A DNA stretch of 64,000 bases from JAWRCU01 sp033542235 (GTDB taxonomy: Bacteria > Pseudomonadota > Alphaproteobacteria > Rhizobiales > Rhizobiaceae), in assembly GCF_033542235.1 (NCBI RefSeq), contig NZ_JAWRCU010000002.1, forward strand, positions 310,001-374,000, in the 5' to 3' direction. A program made the position numbers and the translations under genes. The notes beneath the pieces were generated by a model. It ran no database searches. It saw only the letters and a program-made list of their open reading frames with translations, and had not been told where the DNA came from. Below, one piece after another: positions 49,694 to 58,243 of the stretch (positions are counted from its first letter, which is position 1; every line of letters begins with the position of its first letter).

Positions 49694-50497
49694 CTACGCC
49701 TGTCCTGCCGCCATCTTTTGAAGCGCGAATCGTGTCTGTTCGTCGGCGGGGAAGAAGGATTCGATTGCGAGTTCCGACAGCGTCACGTCGAGCGGCGTGC
49801 CGAACACGCTGATCGTGCTGATGAATGACAGCACCAGATCTTTCGCCTTGATGCGTAGCGGGTGCACGATCGCCGTTCCTTCATCGTGGATGGTCCGTAA
49901 CCGTGTCACTCCCGATGGATATGTGAGCATCTCGGCCTCGAGTTCCTCCAACGCGGGATCGCCGGTCGTCTCGATGAGGCGGCGCAGCCGCGCCAGGAGA
50001 TGGGCGCGCCATTCGGGGAGGTTGACGATGCGCGGCGCAAGGCCCTTGGGATGCAAGCTGAGCCGCATCACGTTGACAGGCGGGGCGAGCAGCGACGCCT
50101 CGGCAATTCCTTCGAGGAGGGGAGCCACCATGCCGTTACCGGCGACCATGTTCCAGTGCCGGTCGACCGCCAGCGCCGGGTTTGGCTCATGTCCCCTGAG
50201 CACGCTTTCGACGGCTGCCAGCGCGGGCGCCAGCGACGGATGGTCGAGGGGCCGTTCGCCGAAGTTGGGCGCAAAGCCGGCCGCGACGAGCAGCCGGTTG
50301 CGTTGTCGAAGCGGAATGTCCAGCCGCTCGGACAATTTTAGAACCATGTCGCGCGAAGGCTGCGCCCGTCCGCTCTCGATGAAGGAGAGGTGCCGCTGCG
50401 AGACTTCCGCCTCGCTCGCGAGGTCGAGCTGGCTCATGCGCCGGCGCGTCCGCCATTCACGGATCAGCACGCCGATTTCGGATCGGGATTGGTTCAT
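49694..50497 (-). CDS. XRE-family regulator with MmyB-like ligand-binding domain
   Basis: A 267-residue regulator. The N-terminal helix-turn-helix includes LIREWRTRRRMSQLDLASEA, then VSQRHLSFIESGRAQPSRDMVLKL (about residues 10-60). The remaining ~200 residues match the MmyB-like domain, with the HPSLAPALAAVESVL, VVDRHWNMVAGN-like and LRLSLHPKGLAPRIVN segments. A perfect palindrome 34-54 bases upstream of its start is a good autoregulatory site. Such regulators often control a nearby dehydrogenase or glyoxalase gene, but none is adjacent here. Confidence 0.9.
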   Translation of the reverse strand: MNQSRSEIGVLIREWRTRRRMSQLDLASEAEVSQRHLSFIESGRAQPSRDMVLKLSERLDIPLRQRNRLLVAAGFAPNFGERPLDHPSLAPALAAVESVLRGHEPNPALAVDRHWNMVAGNGMVAPLLEGIAEASLLAPPVNVMRLSLHPKGLAPRIVNLPEWRAHLLARLRRLIETTGDPALEELEAEMLTYPSGVTRLRTIHDEGTAIVHPLRIKAKDLVLSFISTISVFGTPLDVTLSELAIESFFPADEQTRFALQKMAAGQA

Positions 50498-50530
50498 GAA
50501 GGGAACGATATAGCCGCGCCTGCTGCCTAT

Positions 50531-50551
50531 CCATTACCTGCGAGGTAATGG
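50531..50551. promoter_or_regulatory. Palindromic operator candidate for the XRE regulator
   Basis: CCATTACCT (50531-50539), a 3-base centre GCG, then AGGTAATGG (50543-50551): a perfect 9-base inverted repeat in the promoter region of the XRE gene. The size and symmetry suit a dimeric helix-turn-helix protein. Confidence 0.68.
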
Positions 50552-50571
50552 CTTTTCATGTCGTGGGAGCA

Positions 50572-50649
50572 GGGGACAGTTTACTTTTTTCCGCTCGCAC
50601 TAGCCTTGAAGCGGCACAGCGTGTCTACGGAAAAAAGTAAACTGTCCCC
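50572..50649. repeat. 22-base perfect inverted repeat (REP-like)
   Basis: Left arm 50572-50593 starts GGGGACAGTTTACTTTTTT; right arm 50628-50649 is its exact reverse complement, with 34 bases between. Arms with the GGGGACAGTTTACTT pattern are known from REP-type elements mobilised by RAYT (TnpA-REP) proteins in other bacteria. No transposase gene is present. It may also serve as a bidirectional terminator between the XRE and UDG genes. Confidence 0.65.
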
Positions 50650-50661
50650 GGCACGAACCCG

Positions 50662-51561
50662 TCAGCCAAGCGCCCTGAGCTTCGCTTTCACCTCCAGGAA
50701 ATCGCGCCAGGCGAGCCGTTTGTGCGCCGGATTGCGCAGGAGATAGGCGGGATGCAGGGTCGGCATGACCGGGATCTCCTTGCCGGAAGCAGTGCGGTGA
50801 ACGCGCCAGTTGCCGCGCAGCTTCATGATACCTTCGGGCGTGCCGATGACCACCTTGGCCGAGGGCCCGCCGAGCGAAACGAGAACCTTCGGGTCCGCAA
50901 GCTCGATCTGTCGTTCGATGAATGCCCGGCAGATCTCCGTTTCCTGCGGCGTGGGCGTGCGGTTGCCGGGCGGCCGCCAGGGGATGACATTGGCGATGTA
51001 GGCGGACGTGCGATCCATGCCGATGGCGGCGAGCATGCGGTCGAGCAGCTGTCCGGAACGACCGACGAAAGGCTTGCCTTCGATGTCTTCGTCCCGTCCC
51101 GGCGCCTCGCCGACAAGCATCAGCGGGCCTTCGGGGTTGCCGTCGGAAAAAACGAGCGATTTCGCAGTGTATCGGAGGTTGCAGCCTTCGAACGCGCCCA
51201 TCGCATCGCGGAGCTCGTCCAGGGTCCTTGCGCGCGCGGCAAGCTCGCGGGCGAGCAGCACTTGGCCTTCGTCCGGCACCGCGGCTGTCGGTTGCTGAGG
51301 CCGTGCCGGTTGAGCGGGCCGAGGTTCTTGTGCCTGCGGAACTCGAGCAGGGCCGTCGGCGCGGACAGCCTGGGTGACGACATCTCCCGCCGCAGGGGCC
51401 TGACTCGCCTGCGGGCCGGCAACGCCGGTCTTGGCTGCCTGGGTTGCGAATTCGGCAAAGCGGTCGATGGCGACTTCCTCGATCGCCTCATCGACGCCAG
51501 CCTCGGCATAGAATTTGAGCAGTTCGCGAAGTTCTACGGTCAACCGATTCTCATCGTTCAA
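50662..51561 (-). CDS. Uracil-DNA glycosylase, family 4/5-like
   Basis: A 299-residue DNA repair enzyme. A Pro/Gln/Ala-rich linker (about residues 45-100) precedes the catalytic domain, which has the motif GEAPGRDEDIEGKPFVGRSGQLLDRM, the IANVIPWRPPGNRTPT block and the terminal motif TLHPAYLLR. It excises uracil arising by cytosine deamination. The cluster cysteines are only partly conserved (GCNL, EICRAF), as I recall for alphaproteobacterial members. It reads leftward and the stop lies close to the 22-base inverted repeat. Confidence 0.9.
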   Translation of the reverse strand: MNDENRLTVELRELLKFYAEAGVDEAIEEVAIDRFAEFATQAAKTGVAGPQASQAPAAGDVVTQAVRADGPARVPQAQEPRPAQPARPQQPTAAVPDEGQVLLARELAARARTLDELRDAMGAFEGCNLRYTAKSLVFSDGNPEGPLMLVGEAPGRDEDIEGKPFVGRSGQLLDRMLAAIGMDRTSAYIANVIPWRPPGNRTPTPQETEICRAFIERQIELADPKVLVSLGGPSAKVVIGTPEGIMKLRGNWRVHRTASGKEIPVMPTLHPAYLLRNPAHKRLAWRDFLEVKAKLRALG

Positions 51562-51577
51562 GAAACTGGCGCAATTC

Positions 51578-52198
51578 TCAGGAAGAGGGGATGTGCGGAT
51601 CCTGGACGATATAGAACTGGGCGCGCGGGGTGAAGTCCGTTACCAGGAAGCTGAAGGCGGCGCTCTTAAGCGGGTCGACCTTGCCTTCCAGGAACCGCAG
51701 TCGGTCATAGGGCTCGAAATCGCGGCTGTACTGCTGGAAGGCATCCGAATGGATGCTTTCTGCATCCATTCGCCGCTGATCGAAGGAAAGCCCATCGCCG
51801 AACAGGCTCGGCTGGCCCTTGATCTCCTGCAGCTCGAACTCGAACTCCACCCATGCGAGTCCGCTATTGTTGAGCGTGACGATACGGAAGTAGGTGAAGC
51901 CGAAGCCGGAATCGTCGCCGAAAGCGTATGACGGAACGATGCCTTGGGCGCGGATGACCAGTGTGACCGGGCTCGCCGATTGGAGCTCTTCCTGGATCAC
52001 GACAGGATCGTCGCGAGTACCCTTGCCGCTGATGCCGGTGATCATGAAGCCGCCGAGTTCGTCCGAGAAGGAATAATTGCCGGCAACCCACTTCCTGCCG
52101 TCTTCGGCACGAGCCCTTTCAGGGACAATTCCGGTCATGCCGGCGGCGACTGCAATCAGAAGCGCCGATAGAGCATGCCGGAGTGCAAGGCATCGCAT
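51578..52198 (-). CDS. Conserved exported protein of unknown function
   Basis: A 206-residue protein with a probable signal peptide (MRCLALRHALSALLIAVAAG, cleavage near ARAED). The mature part is mostly beta-like, with GGFMITGISGKGTRDDPVVI, WVEFEFELQE and a C-terminal FLVTDFTPRAQFYIVQDP. I do not recognise a named domain. It lies 16 bases upstream of the UDG gene and is probably cotranscribed with it, which I recall as a recurring pairing in rhizobia. An in-frame ATG at 52222 would add 8 residues. Confidence 0.75.
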   Translation of the reverse strand: MRCLALRHALSALLIAVAAGMTGIVPERARAEDGRKWVAGNYSFSDELGGFMITGISGKGTRDDPVVIQEELQSASPVTLVIRAQGIVPSYAFGDDSGFGFTYFRIVTLNNSGLAWVEFEFELQEIKGQPSLFGDGLSFDQRRMDAESIHSDAFQQYSRDFEPYDRLRFLEGKVDPLKSAAFSFLVTDFTPRAQFYIVQDPHIPSS

Positions 52199-52400
52199 CA
52201 GCGGAGTATGAGCGAGATTCAAGCCGGCGCAACATGAAAAAGATGGCAGGGCGAAGAATGAAGCCGGCGAAGGTGAACTTGCCCGTTGGCATCGACTTTG
52301 TGTCGCATCTGCTGGGGAATTTTGACGCCTTGACCAGATAGGCTATTGCAGGCAACCCGGATACGCGCCAATTCGACCGGCAGGCAGTGGGAGAGATCGG

Positions 52401-54053
52401 ATGAGCGAGACTGAACGCGAAAGCATGGAATTCGACGTGGTGATCGTCGGCGCAGGGCCGGCTGGGCTCGCCGCGGCGATCCGGCTGAAGCAGCTCAATC
52501 CCGACCTCTCCGTCGTGGTGCTGGAGAAGGGGTCAGAGGTCGGCGCGCACATCCTCTCGGGCGCCGTCGTCGACCCGATCGGCATCGACCGCCTGCTGCC
52601 CGGCTGGCGAGATACGGCTGACCACCCCTTCAAGACGACCGTCACCGACGACCGCTTCCTGCTGCTCACCGAGGCCGGCTCGTTGCGCCTGCCGAACTTC
52701 ATGATGCCGCCGCTGATGAACAATCACGGCAACTATATTGTCTCGCTCGGCAATGTCTGCCGCTGGCTTGGCAGCCAGGCGGAGGCGCTCGGTGTCGAGA
52801 TCTATCCCGGCTTTGCCGCCGCGGACCTGGTCTTTGATGCCGAGGGAAGGGTCACCGGCGTGATCACGGGCGACATGGGGGTGGAGCGCGACGGGACGCA
52901 CGGCCCGGGCTACACGCCGGGCATGGCGCTGATGGGCAAGTATGTGCTGATCGGGGAGGGCGCGCGGGGCTCGCTCGCCAAGAAGCTGATCGCCAGGTTC
53001 AGGCTCGACGAAGGCTGCGATCCCCCCAAATTCGGCATCGGGCTCAAGGAGCTCTGGCAAGTGGCGCCGGACAAGCACAAGCCCGGCCTTGTCCAGCATT
53101 CCTTCGGCTGGCCGCTCGACGGGTCAACCGGGGGCGGCTCGTTCCTCTATCATCTCGAGGACAATCTGGTGGCCGTCGGCTTCGTAGTCCACCTCAACTA
53201 CAAGAATCCCTATCTCTCACCTTTCGAGGAGTTTCAGCGCTTCAAGACGCATCCTGCCATCCGCGGCACCTTCGAGGGGGCAAAACGCATCGGATATGGC
53301 GCGCGCGCCATCACCGAAGGCGGCTGGCAATCGGTGCCGAAGCTTACGTTCCCCGGCGGCGCGCTGATCGGCTGCTCCGCGGGCTTCGTCAATGTGCCGC
53401 GCATCAAGGGCTCCCACAATGCCGTGCTCTCCGGGATGCTCGCAGCCGAGCACGTTGCCGTGGCGATTTCGGCGGGCCGCGCCCATGACGAGCTCAATGG
53501 CTACGAGGACGAGTGGCGGAGTTCCGACATCGGCAAGGACCTGAAGAAGGTCAGAAACGTCAAGCCGCTATGGTCGCGCTTCGGCACCGTCGTGGGCGTC
53601 GTGCTCGGCGGTTTCGACATGTGGATGAACACGCTGTTCGGCGCTTCGCCGTTCGGCACCATGAAACATGGCAAGCCTGACTACGCATCGCTCGACCCGG
53701 CTGAGAAGCATCGGCCTATCGCCTATCCCAAGGCCGATGGGGTGCTGACTTTCGACCGGCTCTCCTCGGTGTTCCTTTCGAACACCAACCATGAAGAGAA
53801 CCAGCCGGTCCACCTGCAGGTCAAGGATATGGACCTGGAGAAGCGCTCCGAGCACGATGTCTTCGCCGGCCCATCGAGCCGCTACTGCCCGGCCGGGGTT
53901 TACGAGTGGGTCGAGGAAGGTGGAGAGCCGAAGTTCGTGATCAACGCGCAGAACTGCGTCCACTGCAAGACCTGCGATATCAAGGACCCCGACCAGAACA
54001 TCAATTGGGTGCCGCCACAGGGGGGTGAGGGACCGGTCTATATGAACATGTGA
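52401..54053 (+). CDS. Electron transfer flavoprotein-ubiquinone oxidoreductase
   Basis: A 550-residue membrane-associated flavoprotein that passes electrons from ETF to ubiquinone, linking fatty acid, branched-chain amino acid and sarcosine/dimethylglycine oxidation to respiration. It has the N-terminal FAD motif VIVGAGPAGLAAAIRLKQLN and a ubiquinone-binding region near residues 250-280. The C-terminal 4Fe-4S site shows RYCPAGVYEW and CVHCKTCDIKDPDQNINW. Length is normal. It stands alone; no ETF genes are in the window. Confidence 0.96.
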   Translation: MSETERESMEFDVVIVGAGPAGLAAAIRLKQLNPDLSVVVLEKGSEVGAHILSGAVVDPIGIDRLLPGWRDTADHPFKTTVTDDRFLLLTEAGSLRLPNFMMPPLMNNHGNYIVSLGNVCRWLGSQAEALGVEIYPGFAAADLVFDAEGRVTGVITGDMGVERDGTHGPGYTPGMALMGKYVLIGEGARGSLAKKLIARFRLDEGCDPPKFGIGLKELWQVAPDKHKPGLVQHSFGWPLDGSTGGGSFLYHLEDNLVAVGFVVHLNYKNPYLSPFEEFQRFKTHPAIRGTFEGAKRIGYGARAITEGGWQSVPKLTFPGGALIGCSAGFVNVPRIKGSHNAVLSGMLAAEHVAVAISAGRAHDELNGYEDEWRSSDIGKDLKKVRNVKPLWSRFGTVVGVVLGGFDMWMNTLFGASPFGTMKHGKPDYASLDPAEKHRPIAYPKADGVLTFDRLSSVFLSNTNHEENQPVHLQVKDMDLEKRSEHDVFAGPSSRYCPAGVYEWVEEGGEPKFVINAQNCVHCKTCDIKDPDQNINWVPPQGGEGPVYMNM

Positions 54054-54161
54054 ACTGTGGGGGGCCGCGGATTAGCAAGGGCCGCATCACTACTCCCAAA
54101 GTGCGAAAAACTTGAATCGCGGCCGGGCTTATGATGTCCTCCGGGAAGGAGGACAAAACCC

Positions 54162-54764
54162 ATGCGACCCCCCATCTTCTTCGCAGCCTCCATGGCAACG
54201 GTGGCCCTGCTCATTCCGCCGAATGTTGCATCTGCAGCCGTATCGGTGAAGGCCAGGACGGTCACCTACAGTATCAGCGGCAAGAACGGCGCGGCACTTC
54301 TCGAAGTAATGGATCGGCGCGGGCCCAAGCACGGCTTCCTCACGCACGCCATTGCCCAGACCGCCTATACCGTGTCCTGGACTATCGACTGGCGGGAAAG
54401 GGGCGACAGCTGCCGCATCGCGGATGCTGCCGCCTTGCTCTCGATCACCTACACCTTTCCTCAGGTTTCGGGGCAAATGTCGCCCAACCTGGAAAGGCAC
54501 TGGGCACGCTTCATGGCGGGCGTGCGAAAGCACGAACAGACACATGGCCGCATCGCTCGCCAGATGGTGAACGAGGCTCAGCGGTCGCTGTCCGGGCTTT
54601 TCGACGCTAACGACCCGGGATGCCGAAGGACACAAGCCGAGGTGAAGCAGGTGATCGCCACCGTTTACGCCAAATACGAGGCGCGGCAGCTGGCATTCGA
54701 CCAGGTCGAGCACGCCCCGGGCGGCAACGTCGAAAGGCTGGTTATGATGCTCAGCCAGGGCTAG
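54162..54764 (+). CDS. DUF922 predicted secreted zinc-dependent protease
   Basis: A 200-residue exported protein. A signal peptide (about residues 1-25, ending ASAAVS) precedes a DUF922-like domain with the metalloprotease-like motif HEQTHGRIA near residue 125 (the HExxH form) and two cysteines (DSCRI, PGCRR) that may form a disulphide. The ribosome site AAGGAGGA is strong. Proteolysis has been predicted from the motif for this family rather than shown. It follows the ETF-QO gene by about 110 bases. Confidence 0.83.
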   Translation: MRPPIFFAASMATVALLIPPNVASAAVSVKARTVTYSISGKNGAALLEVMDRRGPKHGFLTHAIAQTAYTVSWTIDWRERGDSCRIADAAALLSITYTFPQVSGQMSPNLERHWARFMAGVRKHEQTHGRIARQMVNEAQRSLSGLFDANDPGCRRTQAEVKQVIATVYAKYEARQLAFDQVEHAPGGNVERLVMMLSQG

Positions 54765-54790
54765 GGCCTTCTGACCTAGGTTGGCGCTGC

Positions 54791-54890
54791 CCCTCACCCT
54801 TACCCTCTCCCCGTGAAAAACGGGGAGAGGGGGTTCGAGACGTTGCCGCCCCCTCTTCCCGTCCTTACGGGGAGAGGGTAAGGGTGAGGG
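54791..54890. repeat. Nested inverted repeat (24-base perfect arms), possible bidirectional terminator
   Basis: The arm CCCTCACCCTTACCCTCTCC... (54791-54814) is the exact reverse complement of 54867-54890. Each arm also forms its own small hairpin with an inner copy (CTCTCCCCGT with ACGGGGAGAG). The DUF922 gene ends just to the left and the convergent nuclease-like gene ends just to the right, so it may end both transcripts. This repeat family is common in rhizobia and related genera. Confidence 0.7.
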
Positions 54891-54931
54891 TCGGCGCCGG
54901 GAGTTGCAGAAGCACTAGCGCACGGCCAGTT

Positions 54932-55966
54932 TCAGAACACCGACTTGCGCGTTTCGGCAGAGGCTGTCGCGCTCTCCTCATTGTCCTGGGGCAGCTTCCC
55001 GCCGCTGAACGCGAATTCGACAAGCACGGGCAAATGGTCCGACCCGACCGCATCCAGTGCTCGAGCAGACAGGATCGAGATGTCTCCCTTGGAGAAGACC
55101 TGGTCGATCGGCAGCCCGATATAGGGCCGCAACACGTCGGGCAGGCGGCGGTCGAGCCAGGTCGGCCCGATGCCGGCGACATGGCTGAGCCCTGCATCGG
55201 CCTCGACCCGCCGCACAGTGGCGCTCCAGGTCGCTGCGTTGAGGTCACCGGCAAGCAGCGCAGTATTGCCGAGCGCGGCAAGATCGGGCCGGAGTTCTTG
55301 GAGCTGCTCCGACTGATGGGATGGCCAGGGCCAGGCGAGATGCAGCGCCGCCACCTGCAAGGAGCGGCCGCCGAAATCGATGTCAGCGAGGGCCAGCGCG
55401 CCCTCGTTGAGGCAGCGGCCAGGTGCACCATCGAGGAATGGCCGCCTGGACAGCACGGCGTTGCCACCGATACGGTTCGGCGCATCGCAGACGATCGAAT
55501 AGGGATACATCGCCGCGATCGCAGCAATTCGCGGCATCCAATCGACCGAGACTTCCTCGAGCGTGATGACGTCCGGTTTGGTCCTGCCGATCAGCGACAG
55601 CACCTTCTCCGACGCCTTGTTGTCGAAGCGCAGGTTGAGCTGCAAGAGCCGGTACACCGCGCGCCCGTTCGCTGCGTCGCCGGCTGCCGCGCTCGTAGCG
55701 CCGAAGAGTGGAAAGGCCGGCATTGTGGTCCACAACGCCAGCACCCCAAGTGCGACTGCGAGCAGCCCCTGCTTCCAGTAGATCGACGCCAGCAGGATGA
55801 GCCCGCAAATTCCGAGCAGCGCTGCCAGATGAGCGCGGAAATGAGCAAATGAGTCGAATGCCGGATGCAAATTGGCCAGCAGCCCAAGCACGAGCGGGAT
55901 GGAAAGCACCGTCGCGCCTGCAAACACCAGGGTCGCCGCAGTATGCACTATGCCGCTTCGTTCCAT
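54932..55966 (-). CDS. Membrane-anchored endonuclease/exonuclease/phosphatase (EEP) family protein
   Basis: A 344-residue protein with about three N-terminal hydrophobic segments (residues 8-90) followed by an EEP domain. Catalytic landmarks are QLNLRFDN (Asn), VITLEEVS (Glu), ALHLAWPWP (His), LLAGDLNA (Asp/Asn) and the terminal GSDHLPVLVEF (Asp-His). The EEP fold covers nucleases and phospho- or sphingolipid phosphatases, and a membrane-bound periplasmic placement favours the latter or an extracellular nuclease. Transcribed leftward. Confidence 0.88.
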   Translation of the reverse strand: MERSGIVHTAATLVFAGATVLSIPLVLGLLANLHPAFDSFAHFRAHLAALLGICGLILLASIYWKQGLLAVALGVLALWTTMPAFPLFGATSAAAGDAANGRAVYRLLQLNLRFDNKASEKVLSLIGRTKPDVITLEEVSVDWMPRIAAIAAMYPYSIVCDAPNRIGGNAVLSRRPFLDGAPGRCLNEGALALADIDFGGRSLQVAALHLAWPWPSHQSEQLQELRPDLAALGNTALLAGDLNAATWSATVRRVEADAGLSHVAGIGPTWLDRRLPDVLRPYIGLPIDQVFSKGDISILSARALDAVGSDHLPVLVEFAFSGGKLPQDNEESATASAETRKSVF

Positions 55967-56101
55967 AGCGCGTCATTACGCGGCAAATTGCGGCCCATTC
56001 AAGGTAGCGCGCGGGGGAACTTTGGGGCACAGCCTACCTATTTCGACTCGCAGCCTTGGCTTAAGTTGCATCGCCGGAGCCGGCAGACTGCCCCAGGGTC
56101 C

Positions 56102-57604
56102 TCACTGAAAGGCTGTTTCCGAAAAGCTTCTGAGCTTGCGCGAATGCAATCGTTCCAGCGGCATTTCGGCCAGCTTCTCGACCGCACGGATGCCGATCGT
56201 CAGATGCTGGGCAACCTGGCGTTTATAGAATTCGGTCGCCATGCCGGGCAGCTTCAGTTCGCCATGCAGAGGCTTGTCGGACACGCAAAGCAGCGTTCCG
56301 TAGGGCACGCGGAAGCGGAAGCCGTTGGCGGCGATCGTCGCCGACTCCATGTCGAGCGCGATCGCGCGTGACTGCGACAGGCGCTGAACCGGGCCGCGCT
56401 GGTCGCGCAGCTCCCAGTTGCGGTTGTCGATGGTCGCCACCGTCCCAGTCCGCATGACGCGCTTGAGGTCATAGCCGGCGAGCCCGGTCACCTCCGCCAC
56501 TGCGCCTTCAAGCGCGACCTGTACCTCGGCCAGAGCCGGGATCGGCACCCATACCGGCAGGTCGTCGTCCAGCACATGGTCCTCGCGAACATAGGCATGC
56601 GCCAGCACATAGTCACCGAGCGCCTGGGTGTTGCGCAGGCCAGCGCAGTGGCCGAGCATGAGCCAGGCATGCGGGCGCAGCACAGCGATGTGGTCGGTGA
56701 TCGTCTTGGCGTTGGACGGCCCGACGCCGATATTGACCATGGTGATGCCGCCGTGGCCGGGCTTCACCAGATGATAGGCCGGCATCTGCGGCATTCGCGA
56801 AGGCGTGGAGCCTTCCTGCGGAGCGACCTCGCCGGCCGGAGTGACGACATTTCCTGGTTCTATGAAAGCGGAGTAGCCGCGACCGCCTTGCGCCATCAGC
56901 TCACGCGCATAGACGCAGAACTCGTCGATGTAGAACTGGTAGTTGGTGAAGAGCACGAAATTCTGGAAATGCTTCGGCCTCGTCGCCGTGTAGTGGGAAA
57001 GACGGTGCAGCGAATAGTCGATACGCTGCGCCGTGAAGGGCGCAAGCGGCAGCGGATCGCCCGGCACAGGCTCGAAGGTGCCGTTGGCGATATGGTCGTC
57101 CGTGCTGTTGAGGTCCGGCACGTCGAACACGTCGCGCAGCGGCCGCTTGATCCGATCGGCAATGGATCCTTCGACATAGACGTCTTCGCCGAAAGCGAAG
57201 TGCAGAGGGATCGGTGTCGACGACTCCGAAACGGTGACGGGCACGCCGTGATTGCGGATCAGGAGCCCCAGCTGGTCGATGAGATAGCTCTCGAAGAGGT
57301 CCGGCCGGGTGACGGTCGTCGTGTATTGGCCAGGCGCGGGCACATGACCATAGGAGACGCGTGTGTCGATCTGGGCGTAAGTCGTCGTGGTGATGCCAAC
57401 CTCGGGGTAAAAGGCCCGGTAGCGCACGTTTCCCTGCTTGCCTTCGGCCAGTTCGAGGAAGGACTGCCGCAGGAAATTTGTATTGCGGCCGTAGAGTTCC
57501 TTGAGGGCCCCGACCGCCTCGACCGGATCGGTGAAATGCCGGCGCGGGTAGGGATCCGGGCTGACGACCCGTGCAATGGGTGTGGGAAAGATTCGATGTT
57601 CCAT
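56102..57604 (-). CDS. amn: AMP nucleosidase
   Basis: A 500-residue cytoplasmic enzyme that cleaves AMP to adenine and ribose 5-phosphate. The N-terminal domain (about 1-190) has PDPYPRRHFTDPVEAVGALKELYG as landmark. The C-terminal nucleoside phosphorylase-like domain has MVNIGVGPSNAKTITDHIAVLRPHAWLMLGHCAGLR, the acidic LDDDLPVWVPIP, and DMESATIAANG, with the ribose-binding Glu. Length matches the family. It reads leftward with its stop near 56102. Confidence 0.95.
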   Translation of the reverse strand: MEHRIFPTPIARVVSPDPYPRRHFTDPVEAVGALKELYGRNTNFLRQSFLELAEGKQGNVRYRAFYPEVGITTTTYAQIDTRVSYGHVPAPGQYTTTVTRPDLFESYLIDQLGLLIRNHGVPVTVSESSTPIPLHFAFGEDVYVEGSIADRIKRPLRDVFDVPDLNSTDDHIANGTFEPVPGDPLPLAPFTAQRIDYSLHRLSHYTATRPKHFQNFVLFTNYQFYIDEFCVYARELMAQGGRGYSAFIEPGNVVTPAGEVAPQEGSTPSRMPQMPAYHLVKPGHGGITMVNIGVGPSNAKTITDHIAVLRPHAWLMLGHCAGLRNTQALGDYVLAHAYVREDHVLDDDLPVWVPIPALAEVQVALEGAVAEVTGLAGYDLKRVMRTGTVATIDNRNWELRDQRGPVQRLSQSRAIALDMESATIAANGFRFRVPYGTLLCVSDKPLHGELKLPGMATEFYKRQVAQHLTIGIRAVEKLAEMPLERLHSRKLRSFSETAFQ

Positions 57605-57684
57605 GACCTATTATAGTGAAGGTATCCGGCAGTTGGGAGAGGCAGACCGGCTTTACAAAGCGATCCAGCCCCTTCTTTCGCCCA

Positions 57685-57867
57685 CTAAACGCGCTGCAGG
57701 CTGACGAGCAGCACAAGTCCCATGCCGTTTTTGGCCGGGGCCGGCGCTTCGATCACGACCCGGTTACCGGCATTGACATGGGTCACCAAGGCGATCGGTG
57801 CAACCAATAACGCAAACAAGACACCGGCAGGGACAAGCGAGCGGAGTGTTGCGATCGAGCGGATCAT
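57685..57867 (-). CDS. Small exported or membrane protein (60 residues)
   Basis: Starts MIRSIATLRSLVPAG, then a hydrophobic stretch (about residues 13-29, ALLVAPIALV) and a short tail with VNAGNRVVIEAPAPAKNG and a second hydrophobic end. It could be secreted or span the membrane twice. No family is recognised. It follows by 35 bases an even smaller protein gene of similar layout, and the two probably share a transcript. Ribosome site is weak (GAGA). Confidence 0.5.
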   Translation of the reverse strand: MIRSIATLRSLVPAGVLFALLVAPIALVTHVNAGNRVVIEAPAPAKNGMGLVLLVSLQRV

Positions 57868-57902
57868 TTTCGGTCTCGTTTCAACAAGTCGAGGTTTGGC
57901 TA

Positions 57903-58070
57903 TCATCTGGCTGGAACGGCGCAGACCAGGCCGTGGTCGAAAACGCAGGGCACGACGACGCCAATGTTCCACGAACGCGCCGGGCGGCTCGCTTCAGCGA
58001 CAAGCGATGCGAACGCCATCCCGAAAACTGTGATGAGCAGGCAGACGATCGTGAAGCGGCGGACAAGCAT
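57903..58070 (-). CDS. Tiny exported protein (55 residues)
   Basis: A 55-codon frame with a strong GAGGGG ribosome site 6 bases before the ATG at 58070. The N-terminus MLVRRFTIVCLLITVFGMAF looks like a signal peptide, possibly cut near SLVAEA. The remaining ~28 residues include two cysteines (VPCVF, LVCAV) that could pair. It is read leftward into the 60-residue gene. Function unknown; an antimicrobial or envelope peptide is only a thought. Confidence 0.52.
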   Translation of the reverse strand: MLVRRFTIVCLLITVFGMAFASLVAEASRPARSWNIGVVVPCVFDHGLVCAVPAR

Positions 58071-58243
58071 GGCGTTCCCCTCGATTTCGGCTGGGAGGAT
58101 ACGTGTGCCGCGCTGAACCCGTCCTGATGGGCTTGTTCATGCCGCGTTCAAGAACATTAAGATTTTAGGGATCAGGGCTCGCCTTGCGTTCTGGGCACCC
58201 ATGCCTATCTGGTTGGAGCAATCCGAACCAAGAGGAACAGCCT

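Noticed and set aside
50662..51561. Loss of cluster cysteines in the uracil-DNA glycosylase as a sign of inactivation.
   Set aside because: The variant pattern (FEGCNL and EICRAF) is, to my knowledge, usual in alphaproteobacterial members, and the catalytic motifs are intact.
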